Source: Paenibacillus monticola (GTDB lineage: Bacteria; Bacillota; Bacilli; Paenibacillales; Paenibacillaceae). From it: a DNA stretch of 64,000 nucleotides. Within the stretch, counting starts at the first letter, position 1; each line of letters opens with the position of its first letter. The position numbers and the translations under genes are program-made. Below, piece by piece: positions 1 to 8,064 of this stretch. The notes under the pieces were generated by a model, which was given only the letters and a program-made list of their open reading frames with translations, was not told where the DNA came from and did no database searches. The stretch is taken from the NCBI RefSeq assembly GCF_009664975.1, contig NZ_WJXB01000011.1:62001-126000 (forward strand). Direction: 5' to 3'.

Positions 1-328
1 TGGCTATAATCTGATTCGCAGGATCATATTCCACGGCAAAGCGGGTGTGCAGATAATTGGCAATGCCTTCGCGCAACTCAGGCATTCCCGCGTTGGAGGT
101 ATATCCAGTAAATCCTCTTTCCAGCGAATAAACGCAAGCTTCTCTGACATGCCAGGGAGTCTTGAAATCTGGCTCCCCAACTCCCAGAGAAATGATATCC
201 TTGCTGCCTGCCGCCAGATCAAAAAACTTGCGGATGCCCGATGGCTGTATTTGCTGCACCAGTGGAGCCAAATAGGAATTCATCGACTTGCTAGTATCTC
301 CGTCTAGCTGCGTTTTGTTCGTAATCAT
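1..328 (-). CDS. alaT: PLP-dependent class I/II aminotransferase, N-terminal part (AlaT-like)
   Basis: Only the first 109 codons are inside the window; the gene runs off the left edge. Reading the minus strand from ATG at 328 gives the class I aminotransferase N-terminus, with the ISLGVGEPDF motif and a TGYTSNAGMPELREGIANYL stretch that forms part of the substrate/PLP pocket in this fold. An AAGGAAG ribosome site precedes the ATG. It follows the AsnC/Lrp regulator gene by 13 bases, the arrangement of B. subtilis alaR-alaT (yugG-yugH), where AlaT is the alanine transaminase. The alanine role is inferred from that synteny; the protein could be another aspartate/aromatic-type aminotransferase. 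Cytoplasmic. Confidence 0.8.
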   Translation of the reverse strand, partial: MITNKTQLDGDTSKSMNSYLAPLVQQIQPSGIRKFFDLAAGSKDIISLGVGEPDFKTPWHVREACVYSLERGFTGYTSNAGMPELREGIANYLHTRFAVEYDPANQIIA

Positions 329-341
329 ATGGTTTCTTCCT

Positions 342-842
342 TTATGGAGAGATCATTAGACGATTGTCTTCTTCATGCTCCTCGAAGATGATCCCGTCCT
401 GTTTGTATTTTTTAAGTGTAAAATTCGTTTTGGTTGAGAGTACTGCGTCGATTGGAGATAGTTTCTCGGATACAAAATTGGCGACTTCCCGCAGATTGCG
501 GCCTTCTACTTCGACTAGAAGATCATAAGCACCGGACATCAAATACACAGATTTCACTTGTGGATACAGATAGATTCGCTCCGCTATCCCTTCGAAACCA
601 CGTCCCCGTTCGGGTGTAATCTGGACTTCAATCAGTGCGGTTACTCGCTCGTCATCCACCTTATCCCAATTGACAACTGTAGCATATTTAACGATGACAT
701 GGTCTTTCTCCATTTGTTCAATCACCGTCTTCACGTCGTCTTCCTCTGCTCCAAGCAGTGTTGCCATTAACGCTGTGGAGCTTCTCGCGTCTTCCTTAAG
801 CAGTTCCAGCACTTTCCTCTTCAGTTCATTCATTTCCTTCAT
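342..842 (-). CDS. alaR: AsnC/Lrp-family transcriptional regulator (AlaR-like)
   Basis: A 166-residue protein with an N-terminal winged helix-turn-helix (about residues 5-55) and a C-terminal RAM/AsnC ligand-binding ferredoxin-like domain (about 60-145), the usual Lrp size and layout. The start at 842 is preferred over an upstream ATG at 869 because GGAGGG lies five bases before it. The C-terminus adds an acidic tail (EEHEEDN). The gene leads an operon with the adjacent aminotransferase, and Lrp proteins next to a transaminase usually control it in response to an amino acid. In B. subtilis AlaR activates alaRT; that the same holds here is inference. Confidence 0.85.
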   Translation of the reverse strand: MKEMNELKRKVLELLKEDARSSTALMATLLGAEEDDVKTVIEQMEKDHVIVKYATVVNWDKVDDERVTALIEVQITPERGRGFEGIAERIYLYPQVKSVYLMSGAYDLLVEVEGRNLREVANFVSEKLSPIDAVLSTKTNFTLKKYKQDGIIFEEHEEDNRLMISP

Positions 843-921
843 GCCTTCCCTCCGGAATTGTTCGCCCATGACTTTACGCTGTTAGCGCGTCGCCCGCGAA
901 AAGAGTTTAATGTTTAATACT

Positions 922-950
922 AATATGACATGAAAAGGATATCTCTGCAA
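922..950 (-). promoter_or_regulatory. Candidate sigma-A promoter of the alaR-alaT operon
   Basis: On the minus strand TTGCAG (945-950) and CATATT (922-927) are separated by 17 bases, about 80 bases ahead of the alaR start. Reasonable match to the vegetative consensus; not tested. Confidence 0.4.
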
Positions 951-1007
951 ACTAAATAACCCCACGCTATGTACATCATGGATCATTTCTTGTTTCTTTC
1001 ACTCCAG

Positions 1008-1052
1008 ATAAAAATAAAGCCCGCCCACCGGATCAATCCGGTATGGACGGGC
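1008..1052 (-). terminator. Rho-independent terminator after the coat genes
   Basis: Inverted repeat 1019-1052 (arms GCCCGTCCATACCGGAT / ATCCGGTGGGCGGGC on the minus strand, one mismatch), followed by a T-rich CTTTATTTTTAT. It lies about 80 bases past the stop of the CotF-like gene. Confidence 0.8.
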
Positions 1053-1130
1053 CATTCAACAACAATTGTTGAGCAGACTGCAATAAAGTGCTAGCTATTG
1101 TTGCCCTTGCTTCACGCAGTTACAGCAGGG

Positions 1131-1517
1131 TTACATATAATAAGAGTTTTGGTTCTGATTGGGCTGATGCTGCGGATAGTGGGCCTGGCCATAAGAGCCA
1201 TTGCCACCTGTTTTTTGCTGAACAAACTGCTGACTTTTTTGCTGTGTTTGCAGGGCGCACTGAATCTGCTTATCCACTTCCTGGCGCAGCGCCTTGGAAG
1301 GTGCTGTATACATATTCATCTGCGACATATGTGTATACAGATCTCCTTGCAGACGCAACGTATCCATCGTCAACTCGTTAAAGGTTTGACGAACGGTTGG
1401 ACAAGCCGACTCCGTTGCAGCGGTTGTATATTCGCGTACCGTCCGTTTCAAGTCAGCCAAAATCGTATTCATTAAATCTTCATCCGGCATAAATGCTGAT
1501 CCATTCTGAGCATTCAC
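1131..1517 (-). CDS. Spore coat protein, CotF family
   Basis: 128 residues from a GTG start at 1517, chosen because an AAAGGAGG ribosome site sits seven bases upstream; the longer reading frame beginning at 1547 would bury that site. The central part (residues about 10-90; DEDLMNTILADLKRTVREYTTAATES) is a helical, ferritin-like CotF repeat, and the tail (from about 95) is rich in Gln, Asn, Gly and Tyr and ends QNSYYM, typical of coat proteins that are cross-linked through Tyr. It probably joins the spore coat, made in the mother cell. It follows a second CotF-like gene by 30 bases, so the two are likely co-transcribed. Confidence 0.75.
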   Translation of the reverse strand: MNAQNGSAFMPDEDLMNTILADLKRTVREYTTAATESACPTVRQTFNELTMDTLRLQGDLYTHMSQMNMYTAPSKALRQEVDKQIQCALQTQQKSQQFVQQKTGGNGSYGQAHYPQHQPNQNQNSYYM

Positions 1518-1547
1518 AAAATAACCTCCTTTTAAATTGAATTGCAA

Positions 1548-1781
1548 TTATTGGGGTTGTGTAGGCGCGTATTGTTGATGATGCTGAAGCAGCTGTGTCA
1601 GCGAGTTCATATGTTGGGTATGGCTTTGTAGATGCTGCATACAAATTTGGTGTACTGTCGAGTTCTGTGTAGTTCCCGCTGTTGCAGCCAGCTGCTTAAT
1701 GAGTAAATCCTCGTTGGAAATGGAGTCCGCGATGTATTCCAGTTCTTTTCCGCTGAGAGCCTGCATTTGCATGGATTGCAT
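1548..1781 (-). CDS. Small CotF-like spore coat protein
   Basis: 77 residues from ATG at 1781, with GGAGGG ten bases ahead; an upstream in-frame start at 1835 has no good site. The whole chain is helical and rich in Gln, His and Leu (QLLQHHQQYAPTQPQ at the end), with the ELEYIADSISNEDLLIKQLA pattern seen in CotF-type ferritin-like bundles. First gene of a two-gene coat operon. A CATACTGT sequence at 1815-1822 (minus strand) resembles a mother-cell sigma-E -10 element, but no convincing -35 was found. Function is inferred from family resemblance and from its neighbour. Confidence 0.6.
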   Translation of the reverse strand: MQSMQMQALSGKELEYIADSISNEDLLIKQLAATAGTTQNSTVHQICMQHLQSHTQHMNSLTQLLQHHQQYAPTQPQ

Positions 1782-1962
1782 GAATGGTGTTCCCTCCTTG
1801 AATAGATGTTTCAAACAGTATGTAGTATGGACCATTGATACTCCGTTTATGTGCCAAATTGCGCAAGCCCAAAATAGACAATCAGTTGCTGTAGTCTGAG
1901 AATGAGATGCTTAAATTCTGCTAATAATACTATACCGGAATGATAAAAGGAGAGAGTAGATT

Positions 1963-3192
1963 ATGCACTTGAACAGCGGGCAACTGCCCTGGAGGAGCAC
2001 TTTACCGACACCTCCGATTTATCCGGCACTACTAGAGGATATTCACTGCGATTGTCTGGTTATTGGGGCCGGTATGGGCGGAGCTATGGCTTCTTACCGC
2101 TTATCTGTAAGCGGCGCGAATGCAGTACTGATTGATAAAAGAAGGGTGGGAAGCGGAAGTTCCTGTGCTAACACAGGTCTGCTGCAAATATCCAACGATA
2201 AGAGTTTAACCTCCTGTATGCATACATTTGGCGAGGAGCAGGGTCTTCTGTTCTATAAGCTGTGCCAGGCTGGTGTCCGTTCTATCCTGGAACTGCCAGG
2301 CCGATTGGACATTGATCCACAAATTATTCCTCGCGATAGTCTACTATACGCTAGCGTTCCAGAGGATGTCCCTGCACTTCGGCAGGAATATGAGAACCTG
2401 ATAGCCCATGGCTTTGACTCGGAATTCTGGGAAGCTGACCAAATTGCTTCCGTCTATTCCTTCTCCAAGCCAGCGGCTCTTTATTCGCACGGTGATGCGG
2501 AGACCAACCCTTTCCGTACCGTACACAGCCTGATTGCCAAGGCTGCTGCGGGTGGCGTTCGCGTATACGAGCAAACAGAGGCGCAGAATTACGAGTTCAC
2601 AGCTGACGGAGTTATTTGCCATACGCCGAACGGGCGAATTTTTGCCAAGAATGTTATATTTGCGATGGGTTACGAGACTCAAGAGATGAAAAAAGACCGG
2701 GGTGCCGAGCTGATTAATACCTATGCTATCATGACTCGTCCATTACAAGAATTCCCCAAATGGCATGAGCGAAGCCTGATCTGGGAAACGGCCCGGCCCT
2801 ATTTGTATTTCCGGACCACTCGGGATGGCCGCATTATTGCGGGAGGCAAGGATGAACAGCTGACCGATCCCGAGCGCCGCGAGGTAAGGGTGCTTTCCCA
2901 GAGCCAACGGCTGCTGGAGGAGCTTGAAGCACTGTTCCCGGAAATCAAGGGAGTGGAAGTCGAGTATGCTTGGGGTGCTGTGTTTGGCTCCACACGAGAC
3001 GGCTTGCCCTATATCGGGCCACACCCCAAATTTCCGCATTGCTACTTCATTGAAGGCTACGGTGGGAACGGCACCGTCTATAGCATGATCGCAGCCGAGC
3101 TGTTAACAGATACGATTGCCGGTAAAGCTCGGCCGGAGCTTGATCTGTTCTCGCTAACAAGGACCCCCAAACCTTCAACTCCCAGCCATTAA
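1963..3192 (+). CDS. FAD-dependent oxidoreductase (DAO family)
   Basis: 409 residues. A dinucleotide-binding motif GAGMGG in a Rossmann strand (residues about 30-45) is followed by an acidic strand end (LIDKRRVGSGSS) that contacts FAD. The C-terminus has the second FAD motif (GYGGNGTVYSMIAAELL), as in glycine oxidase/D-amino-acid oxidase and glycerol-3-phosphate dehydrogenase-like proteins. No signal peptide, so cytoplasmic. AAAGGAGAG precedes the ATG. The substrate cannot be read from sequence; it is likely a small amine or amino acid. It stands alone, convergent with the two-component system downstream. Confidence 0.8.
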   Translation: MHLNSGQLPWRSTLPTPPIYPALLEDIHCDCLVIGAGMGGAMASYRLSVSGANAVLIDKRRVGSGSSCANTGLLQISNDKSLTSCMHTFGEEQGLLFYKLCQAGVRSILELPGRLDIDPQIIPRDSLLYASVPEDVPALRQEYENLIAHGFDSEFWEADQIASVYSFSKPAALYSHGDAETNPFRTVHSLIAKAAAGGVRVYEQTEAQNYEFTADGVICHTPNGRIFAKNVIFAMGYETQEMKKDRGAELINTYAIMTRPLQEFPKWHERSLIWETARPYLYFRTTRDGRIIAGGKDEQLTDPERREVRVLSQSQRLLEELEALFPEIKGVEVEYAWGAVFGSTRDGLPYIGPHPKFPHCYFIEGYGGNGTVYSMIAAELLTDTIAGKARPELDLFSLTRTPKPSTPSH

Positions 3193-3206
3193 TAATAAAT
3201 TACAAT

Positions 3207-3245
3207 AAGGGATGCCCAAAACCAACATGGCTAGGACATCCCTTA
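3207..3245. terminator. Hairpin between convergent genes, probable bidirectional terminator
   Basis: Arms AAGGGATGCCC and GGACATCCCTT pair with one mismatch. It lies 14 bases past the oxidoreductase stop and 27 bases past the response regulator stop. T-runs are weak on both sides. Confidence 0.6.
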
Positions 3246-3271
3246 AGTAACTATTAATGCTACATCTTCAA

Positions 3272-3988
3272 TTATAGATATTGAGCTAAGATCTCATGTC
3301 CCTCGGACATCACTGTATACATATATACAGGTCGGCCTATAGAACCATAACTGCTCTCCATAGACAATACGCCGATCTCTTCCAGAAAAGCTAAATATTT
3401 TCGTACCGAGATACGTGAAATAGCTGCATGGGACGTGATATCCTCCGTGGAAAATGTACTTTGATTCAATTCATTGATAATATTCCAAATGATGCTAAGA
3501 GTCGCATCGGTCAACCCCTTAGGCAACTCTTCAGAACGCTGTTTTGAGTTTGCCTGGCGGTGGCGCATCAGCTTATCCAGCTGTTCTTGACTGAGATGCT
3601 CAACACGCTTCATTAATTGATGATCTTTTTGATATCCTGTAAGTGCTGCTTGAAAGCGGGTGAACTCAAAGGGCTTGATTAGATAATCGACAGCCCCGTA
3701 TTGCAGCGCTTGACGAATACTGACATTATCACTTGCCGCTGAAATTACAATGACATCCATTGTATTTCCCTGTTCGCGGAGTTGGGTCAACAGCTGCAGC
3801 CCGTTAGTCTGCGACATATAGATATCCAGCAGAATCAGATCAACTTCCTGCTCAGCAAGCAGTTTTTTGGCTTCATCGCCTGATGCCGCCCAGCCCACAC
3901 ATTGAAAGCCCTCAATTGACTCCAGATAGTGCCTGTTAAACTTGGCTACCATGGGGTCATCTTCCACGATAAGCACTTTAATCGTCAT
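3272..3988 (-). CDS. Response regulator, CitB/DcuR (carboxylate-sensing) type
   Basis: 238 residues. The receiver domain (1-120) has the acidic pocket VEDDPM, the phospho-acceptor Asp in LLLDIYMSQTNG and the conserved Lys in YLIKPFEF. The C-terminal third is a winged helix-turn-helix (about 170-235, ATLSIIWNIINELNQSTFSTEDITSHAAISRISVRKYL region), as in CitB, DcuR, DctR and MalR. Its start overlaps the kinase stop by four bases (ATGA), so the pair is translationally coupled. In relatives this output controls dicarboxylate or citrate uptake genes; no such transporter is beside it here, so the target is unknown. Confidence 0.88.
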   Translation of the reverse strand: MTIKVLIVEDDPMVAKFNRHYLESIEGFQCVGWAASGDEAKKLLAEQEVDLILLDIYMSQTNGLQLLTQLREQGNTMDVIVISAASDNVSIRQALQYGAVDYLIKPFEFTRFQAALTGYQKDHQLMKRVEHLSQEQLDKLMRHRQANSKQRSEELPKGLTDATLSIIWNIINELNQSTFSTEDITSHAAISRISVRKYLAFLEEIGVLSMESSYGSIGRPVYMYTVMSEGHEILAQYL

Positions 3989-5592
3989 TCGTTATCATCA
4001 CCCTTTACTTTGTAGAGGACATCTGCGATAAATGTTGTCCCCTGCTCTCCCTCGGATAGCACTTCAAGACGACCATTCAGTTTATCCACACTCCGCAAGA
4101 CGAGATATAGTCCCAGTCCCCGATTCTCACCCTTGGTAGAGAATCCTTGGGTAAACATCAACTCCCGAATCGGTTCCGGAATGCCTGGACCATTATCTTG
4201 CACTGTACAGATTAATCGGCTCTGCTGGTACCGAAAAGCAAGGTGAATTTCTTTATTCTCCATTCCATTCAGCGCATCCATAGCATTATCCAGCAGATTA
4301 CCGACAATTGTAATTAATTCATGGGTAATATGAGGTCCTGCCGACTCCGGTAGATAACAATCCTCTGCCAGAATCAGATTGATGCCAGCCTCCCGAGTTC
4401 TGCTTAACTTACCCAGCAAAAATCCGGCCATAACCGGGTCCTTGATCTGCCTCGTGATCGAACCGATCTCATTCTGATAGTTAATGACCGTACCTGAGAC
4501 ATATTGTTGCAGCTCGTCATATAATCCCATATGAGTCATTCCCATAATAACATGCAGCTTGTTCATAAATTCATGAGCACCCGCCCGCAGTGCATCCGCA
4601 TACAGAGAGACACCGGATAACTGTTGCGCAAGTTGGGTGATTTCCGTCTTGTCCCGAAAGGTAACAATCGCCCCGGCAATCGTTCCACTCACCCAAATAG
4701 GCAGGCTGTTGGCCACCAGCGTTGTACCATTCAGTTCAATTTCTTTATCAGGCTTTACTTCCCCTGACTTCAATACAGCTTCCAAACGTAGAGTCGGCCA
4801 ATAGTCGCTAATAGGCTGTCCCAGCGCTGCTCCGGTAAGACCCGCTCCCTTAAGCAACCGCTCTGCTTCCAGATTAATAAGCGTAATCCGGGCCTCGTCA
4901 TCAACGGCTATGATTCCCTCGCGGATGGATTGCAGCATGGCGCTGCGCTCCTCCAGCAGCTTAGATATTTCTGAAGGCTCCATCCCGAAGATCATTTTCT
5001 TGATTTTCCTGGCCGAAATACTGGCTCCTACCGCCCCTAGCACAGCACCTGATAGCAGTATCACAATAATGATCCATTCATTTTGGCGGACAATTCCTCT
5101 GACTCTCTCCAGAGATAGCCCGACGACAACTACACCTACCTGTTGACCCCGCCCATTATATACAGGAACAAATGCTCGAAGCGATTTTCCAAGCTGCCCC
5201 TCGCCTTCAGAGACGCTTTCCTCTCCACGGAGCGATCGATCCAGCCCGCCACCTTCAAAGGGTAGGCCGATTAATGAGGGATTCGGATGCGAGTAACGTT
5301 TGCTATTCATATCAGTGACAACTACAAACAAAATATCATTGCGGCGGGTGATCTTGGCAGTATAGGCCTGAATATCCTTACTTTTGCCTTCATTCAAGCC
5401 CTCAGCTACCAGCGGGATTAGAGCAATCGTACGGGCAATGGTAATCGCCTTGTCTTCCAGAGCCTGCCTTTTCTGCGGAATAATCAGGTTGCTGAAGATG
5501 ATATATAACACCAGCAATACAAGCGTAATAACTCCACACACCATAATCGTTACGGTAGTTCGCAAGCCGTAAATCCGTTTTCTTTTGAACAC
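3985..5592 (-). CDS. Sensor histidine kinase, CitA/DcuS family
   Basis: 535 residues from a GTG start with GGGAGAGG seven bases upstream. Order: TM helix (about 12-34), an extracytoplasmic PDC/Cache sensor (35-170), second TM (about 172-192), PAS domain (about 215-320), then a SpoB-type dimerisation helix with the phospho-accepting His in AHEFMNKLH, and a HATPase domain with LLDNAMDAL and DNGPGIP. This architecture senses extracellular carboxylates such as citrate, fumarate or malate. The ligand here is not known. Coupled to the response regulator by a four-base overlap; the MFS gene upstream ends 32 bases ahead of it and may be in the same transcript. Confidence 0.9.
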   Translation of the reverse strand: MFKRKRIYGLRTTVTIMVCGVITLVLLVLYIIFSNLIIPQKRQALEDKAITIARTIALIPLVAEGLNEGKSKDIQAYTAKITRRNDILFVVVTDMNSKRYSHPNPSLIGLPFEGGGLDRSLRGEESVSEGEGQLGKSLRAFVPVYNGRGQQVGVVVVGLSLERVRGIVRQNEWIIIVILLSGAVLGAVGASISARKIKKMIFGMEPSEISKLLEERSAMLQSIREGIIAVDDEARITLINLEAERLLKGAGLTGAALGQPISDYWPTLRLEAVLKSGEVKPDKEIELNGTTLVANSLPIWVSGTIAGAIVTFRDKTEITQLAQQLSGVSLYADALRAGAHEFMNKLHVIMGMTHMGLYDELQQYVSGTVINYQNEIGSITRQIKDPVMAGFLLGKLSRTREAGINLILAEDCYLPESAGPHITHELITIVGNLLDNAMDALNGMENKEIHLAFRYQQSRLICTVQDNGPGIPEPIRELMFTQGFSTKGENRGLGLYLVLRSVDKLNGRLEVLSEGEQGTTFIADVLYKVKGDDNE

Positions 5593-5624
5593 TACAGGCC
5601 TCTCCCATGTTCATACTTTATAAG

Positions 5625-6836
5625 TTATGCAGAATCTCCCTGTTGTCTACTGGGCAGCAAACGCCGCAGCATCCACCAGCTTCCAAGCGGCGCTGCTCCA
5701 AGAATTAGCATTAGCAGCGTGATGATGCGCGGAGTTCCACTTATCGACAACACGCTGATGAACACAAACATTCCGAGCAGTCTGCCGGTCATCAAACTTA
5801 GCTCGCGCAGCACAACAAGCTCCACCCTGTTCTCGGCGCTTTCTGCACTCTCACCCATAAGGTCAAAGCTAGTCGAAATCATCGGCAGCATGTAGAGAGG
5901 GATAAATAGAGCGGTACCGATCCCCATCAGCAGTAAAGTCCCGTAACTAACCTTCCAGAGCAGTGGTGTGATTACCGCAACGAGCAAAATACTACCGCAG
6001 AACATCCCTGCCGAGCGGAATTTGGGCTTAAACCATTTGCCCGCCGCCCAGTAGCTAACTAATGACACCGCTGAAGTGATCAGCGTAAATTGCCCCAGTT
6101 TACTCTCTTCCTTAGCAGCTATGTACACCAGCAGTCCGATTAGGAATGAGAACACACCCTCCCTTAAGCCTTGAAAAAGCAGGCTGGCCGCAGCCAGTCG
6201 CCAGTGACTCCCCACACGGTGCAGCTCATTCCATGGCCTCTTCCAATCATACTCCCCTTCGTTCTTGCGCTTTTTAAGAAAAAAGCTCAAGATTGCTGCT
6301 GCACCGTAAATGGAGAGGGACAGAATAAATATGAGGTGATAGCCGCGTTCCCTACGCATGGAGGAGATCAACCAGCCTGCCAGCCAGGGAGCCGTCATAC
6401 CCGTTAAGGAGCCCAGCAGTCCCATCCAGCCCGTAAAGAAATCTCGATTCCCGGCATCTGTAATTTCGAAATAGACAATATTATAGGCCAACCAGAACAA
6501 GCCAGTTGCAATCCCCAGCACCAACCCAAGCGGCCATAAATAAGATACTGATGTAGTGCCTAATCCCAATACCAACAGATAAAAAAGGCCCGAAACGGCG
6601 ATACCAAGCCGCAGGGCATTCATCTTGTTGTGTTCTTTTACCCATTTCCCAGCGAGCCAGAAGCTGAGTCCTACCGCGAGCTGCTGAGCCACTGTGAACC
6701 AGGCGATCATCCGAAAGTCCGGACGGCTTTTCCATAAATATACGTTCAAAAAAGTACCAGACAGCGCACTTGCCAGCAGAAATAATCCGTTGACTGCCAG
6801 CAGCAGTACCGCCTGATTTTGCGATGAGACCTTCAT
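5625..6836 (-). CDS. Major facilitator superfamily transporter
   Basis: 403 residues from ATG at 6836, preceded by GGGAGG at a six-base gap; a longer frame up to 6977 overlaps the upstream gene and lacks a site. About twelve hydrophobic helices, with a charged central loop (KKRKNEGEYDWKRP) after the sixth and a GKWVKEHNK motif-A-like loop between helices 2 and 3. The fold is that of Bacillus YwoG/YqgE-type MFS proteins of unassigned substrate. It sits between the zinc-ribbon gene and the CitA-like kinase on the same strand, so it might be controlled by that system; this is a guess from position only. Confidence 0.8.
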   Translation of the reverse strand: MKVSSQNQAVLLLAVNGLFLLASALSGTFLNVYLWKSRPDFRMIAWFTVAQQLAVGLSFWLAGKWVKEHNKMNALRLGIAVSGLFYLLVLGLGTTSVSYLWPLGLVLGIATGLFWLAYNIVYFEITDAGNRDFFTGWMGLLGSLTGMTAPWLAGWLISSMRRERGYHLIFILSLSIYGAAAILSFFLKKRKNEGEYDWKRPWNELHRVGSHWRLAAASLLFQGLREGVFSFLIGLLVYIAAKEESKLGQFTLITSAVSLVSYWAAGKWFKPKFRSAGMFCGSILLVAVITPLLWKVSYGTLLLMGIGTALFIPLYMLPMISTSFDLMGESAESAENRVELVVLRELSLMTGRLLGMFVFISVLSISGTPRIITLLMLILGAAPLGSWWMLRRLLPSRQQGDSA

Positions 6837-6906
6837 GGTGTACCTCCCTGCCTTCTGAACATGATCTTCTTTAACATGTCCAGAAGCGGGAAAAACATCA
6901 ACCAAT

Positions 6907-7458
6907 TTATTTATGTTGGATCGTAAGATTACGTATGAGCTGAATTCGGTCCACATGAGCCAAGCTGTGCTGTGCATGGAAACATGCAGGACATATATAT
7001 AGATTCAAGGAGAAGGGAGGCGTTAGCATAGGTACACCGAGTGTAGACGGTACTGCCGGCTGGAAACTCGTCACTACCTGAGTGCCGGTAAGAAGCATCA
7101 GTTCATGGCACTGTGGGCATTCTGGAGCTTCATCCTGTGTTGCCAAAATGTCGGAAGTGCTCTTTTCATAACCCCGCAAGTCATAGTCGTCGCGAAATTG
7201 CTCCAAATTGTTGATAATGGGTACGGAGCTGTCCTCATCCGTCGGCCCCCATAAATCCTCAGCGTTGTTAGCCTGTTGTTGCGTATCTTCTTCCACTTCC
7301 AGATCATCCTCAAGGTCATCTTCGAGATCATCTCTACCCAGACTGACCGTGCGGTAACCGCTGAGTTCATTGTTGCAGTGAGGACAGGTTTCTTCAGGTC
7401 CAAATTCTTCATCCCATACAATCTCCGTATGACACCAAGGGCAAACAGTCGTTTCCAT
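6907..7458 (-). CDS. Double zinc-ribbon protein of unknown function
   Basis: 183 residues. The N-terminus has CPWC (6-9) and CPHC (25-28), and the C-terminal half has CPQC (114-117) and CPAC (156-159): two CxxC pairs each, enough for two zinc ribbons. Between them is a very acidic linker in which DDLE is repeated three times (about 43-54). No enzymatic motif, no membrane segment. The wide gap inside the second ribbon (about 38 residues) holds a Pro/Phe-rich loop. It lies head-to-tail with a 26-residue membrane peptide and the DUF350 gene. Possibly an adaptor or RNA/protein-binding factor, but nothing in the sequence fixes this. Confidence 0.7.
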   Translation of the reverse strand: METTVCPWCHTEIVWDEEFGPEETCPHCNNELSGYRTVSLGRDDLEDDLEDDLEVEEDTQQQANNAEDLWGPTDEDSSVPIINNLEQFRDDYDLRGYEKSTSDILATQDEAPECPQCHELMLLTGTQVVTSFQPAVPSTLGVPMLTPPFSLNLYICPACFHAQHSLAHVDRIQLIRNLTIQHK

Positions 7459-7490
7459 ATATATGATCTCCTTCTAGCATCTTTTTAAAT

Positions 7491-7571
7491 TTAATTAATC
7501 ATTAAGTAAATAATACCGGCCGCTATAAAAGCAATGGCAGCCACAAACAATACCCGGGTCAAAATCTTCAT
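7491..7571 (-). CDS. Small membrane peptide, 26 residues
   Basis: ATG at 7571 follows GGGAGGG by four to five bases, a very strong ribosome site. The product is a single hydrophobic helix with a basic N-terminus (MKILTRVLFV...) and a short polar end (YLMIN), so it should span the membrane once. It lies between the DUF350 gene and the zinc-ribbon gene on the same strand, 41 bases from the former. Below the length at which gene callers report. Function unknown. Confidence 0.6.
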   Translation of the reverse strand: MKILTRVLFVAAIAFIAAGIIYLMIN

Positions 7572-7612
7572 AATTCCCTCCCAAGAAGAAACGGCTTTGC
7601 TTAGAAGCGTAT

Positions 7613-8032
7613 TTAGAAAATAGAAGCACCAATAACATAAGACAAGGAAACTGAAATAATCATTGCTATAAGTCCAACTGCACGGTTATCGGCGGCGATT
7701 TCATCATCGATCGAGAACACGGGTGTAAGAAATTCAAAGAGGAAATACGCCAGCAACAGCAGTAAAAAACCAACAACCGACCACTTCATCGTCTCATAAA
7801 TTGACACTTCCGCTTGGATGCTGAATCGCAGGATGTTACAGATGCCGAATATTTTGCCGCCGGTTGCCATCGCTACTGCGACATTCCCTTTGCGGATCTC
7901 TTCCCAGCAGTTATATTTAGTCACCATTTCAAAAAAGGACAAGAACACCACCAGTCCCAAAATGGCTACAGTGAAATAGCCAAGCAGCGCACCTAGCGGA
8001 TGATCCAGCAAAAGATCAACATTTTCTTGCAT
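7613..8032 (-). CDS. DUF350 family membrane protein (YshE-like)
   Basis: 139 residues, four predicted membrane helices (about 12-34, 48-66, 82-102 and 115-136) with a conserved short acidic loop (SIDDEIAADNRAVG) before the last helix, the pattern of DUF350/UPF0719. It lies 32 bases downstream of mutS2, as yshE does behind mutSB in B. subtilis. Biochemical role unknown; DUF350 proteins are small inner-membrane proteins. Confidence 0.82.
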   Translation of the reverse strand: MQENVDLLLDHPLGALLGYFTVAILGLVVFLSFFEMVTKYNCWEEIRKGNVAVAMATGGKIFGICNILRFSIQAEVSIYETMKWSVVGFLLLLLAYFLFEFLTPVFSIDDEIAADNRAVGLIAMIISVSLSYVIGASIF

Positions 8033-8064
8033 TCTTTCCCCTTCTTTCCGCCATGCTACAGCTG

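Noticed and set aside
1065..1076. CAACAATTGTTG palindrome downstream of the coat gene
   Set aside because: Too short and isolated to call an operator; it lies between a stop codon and the terminator.
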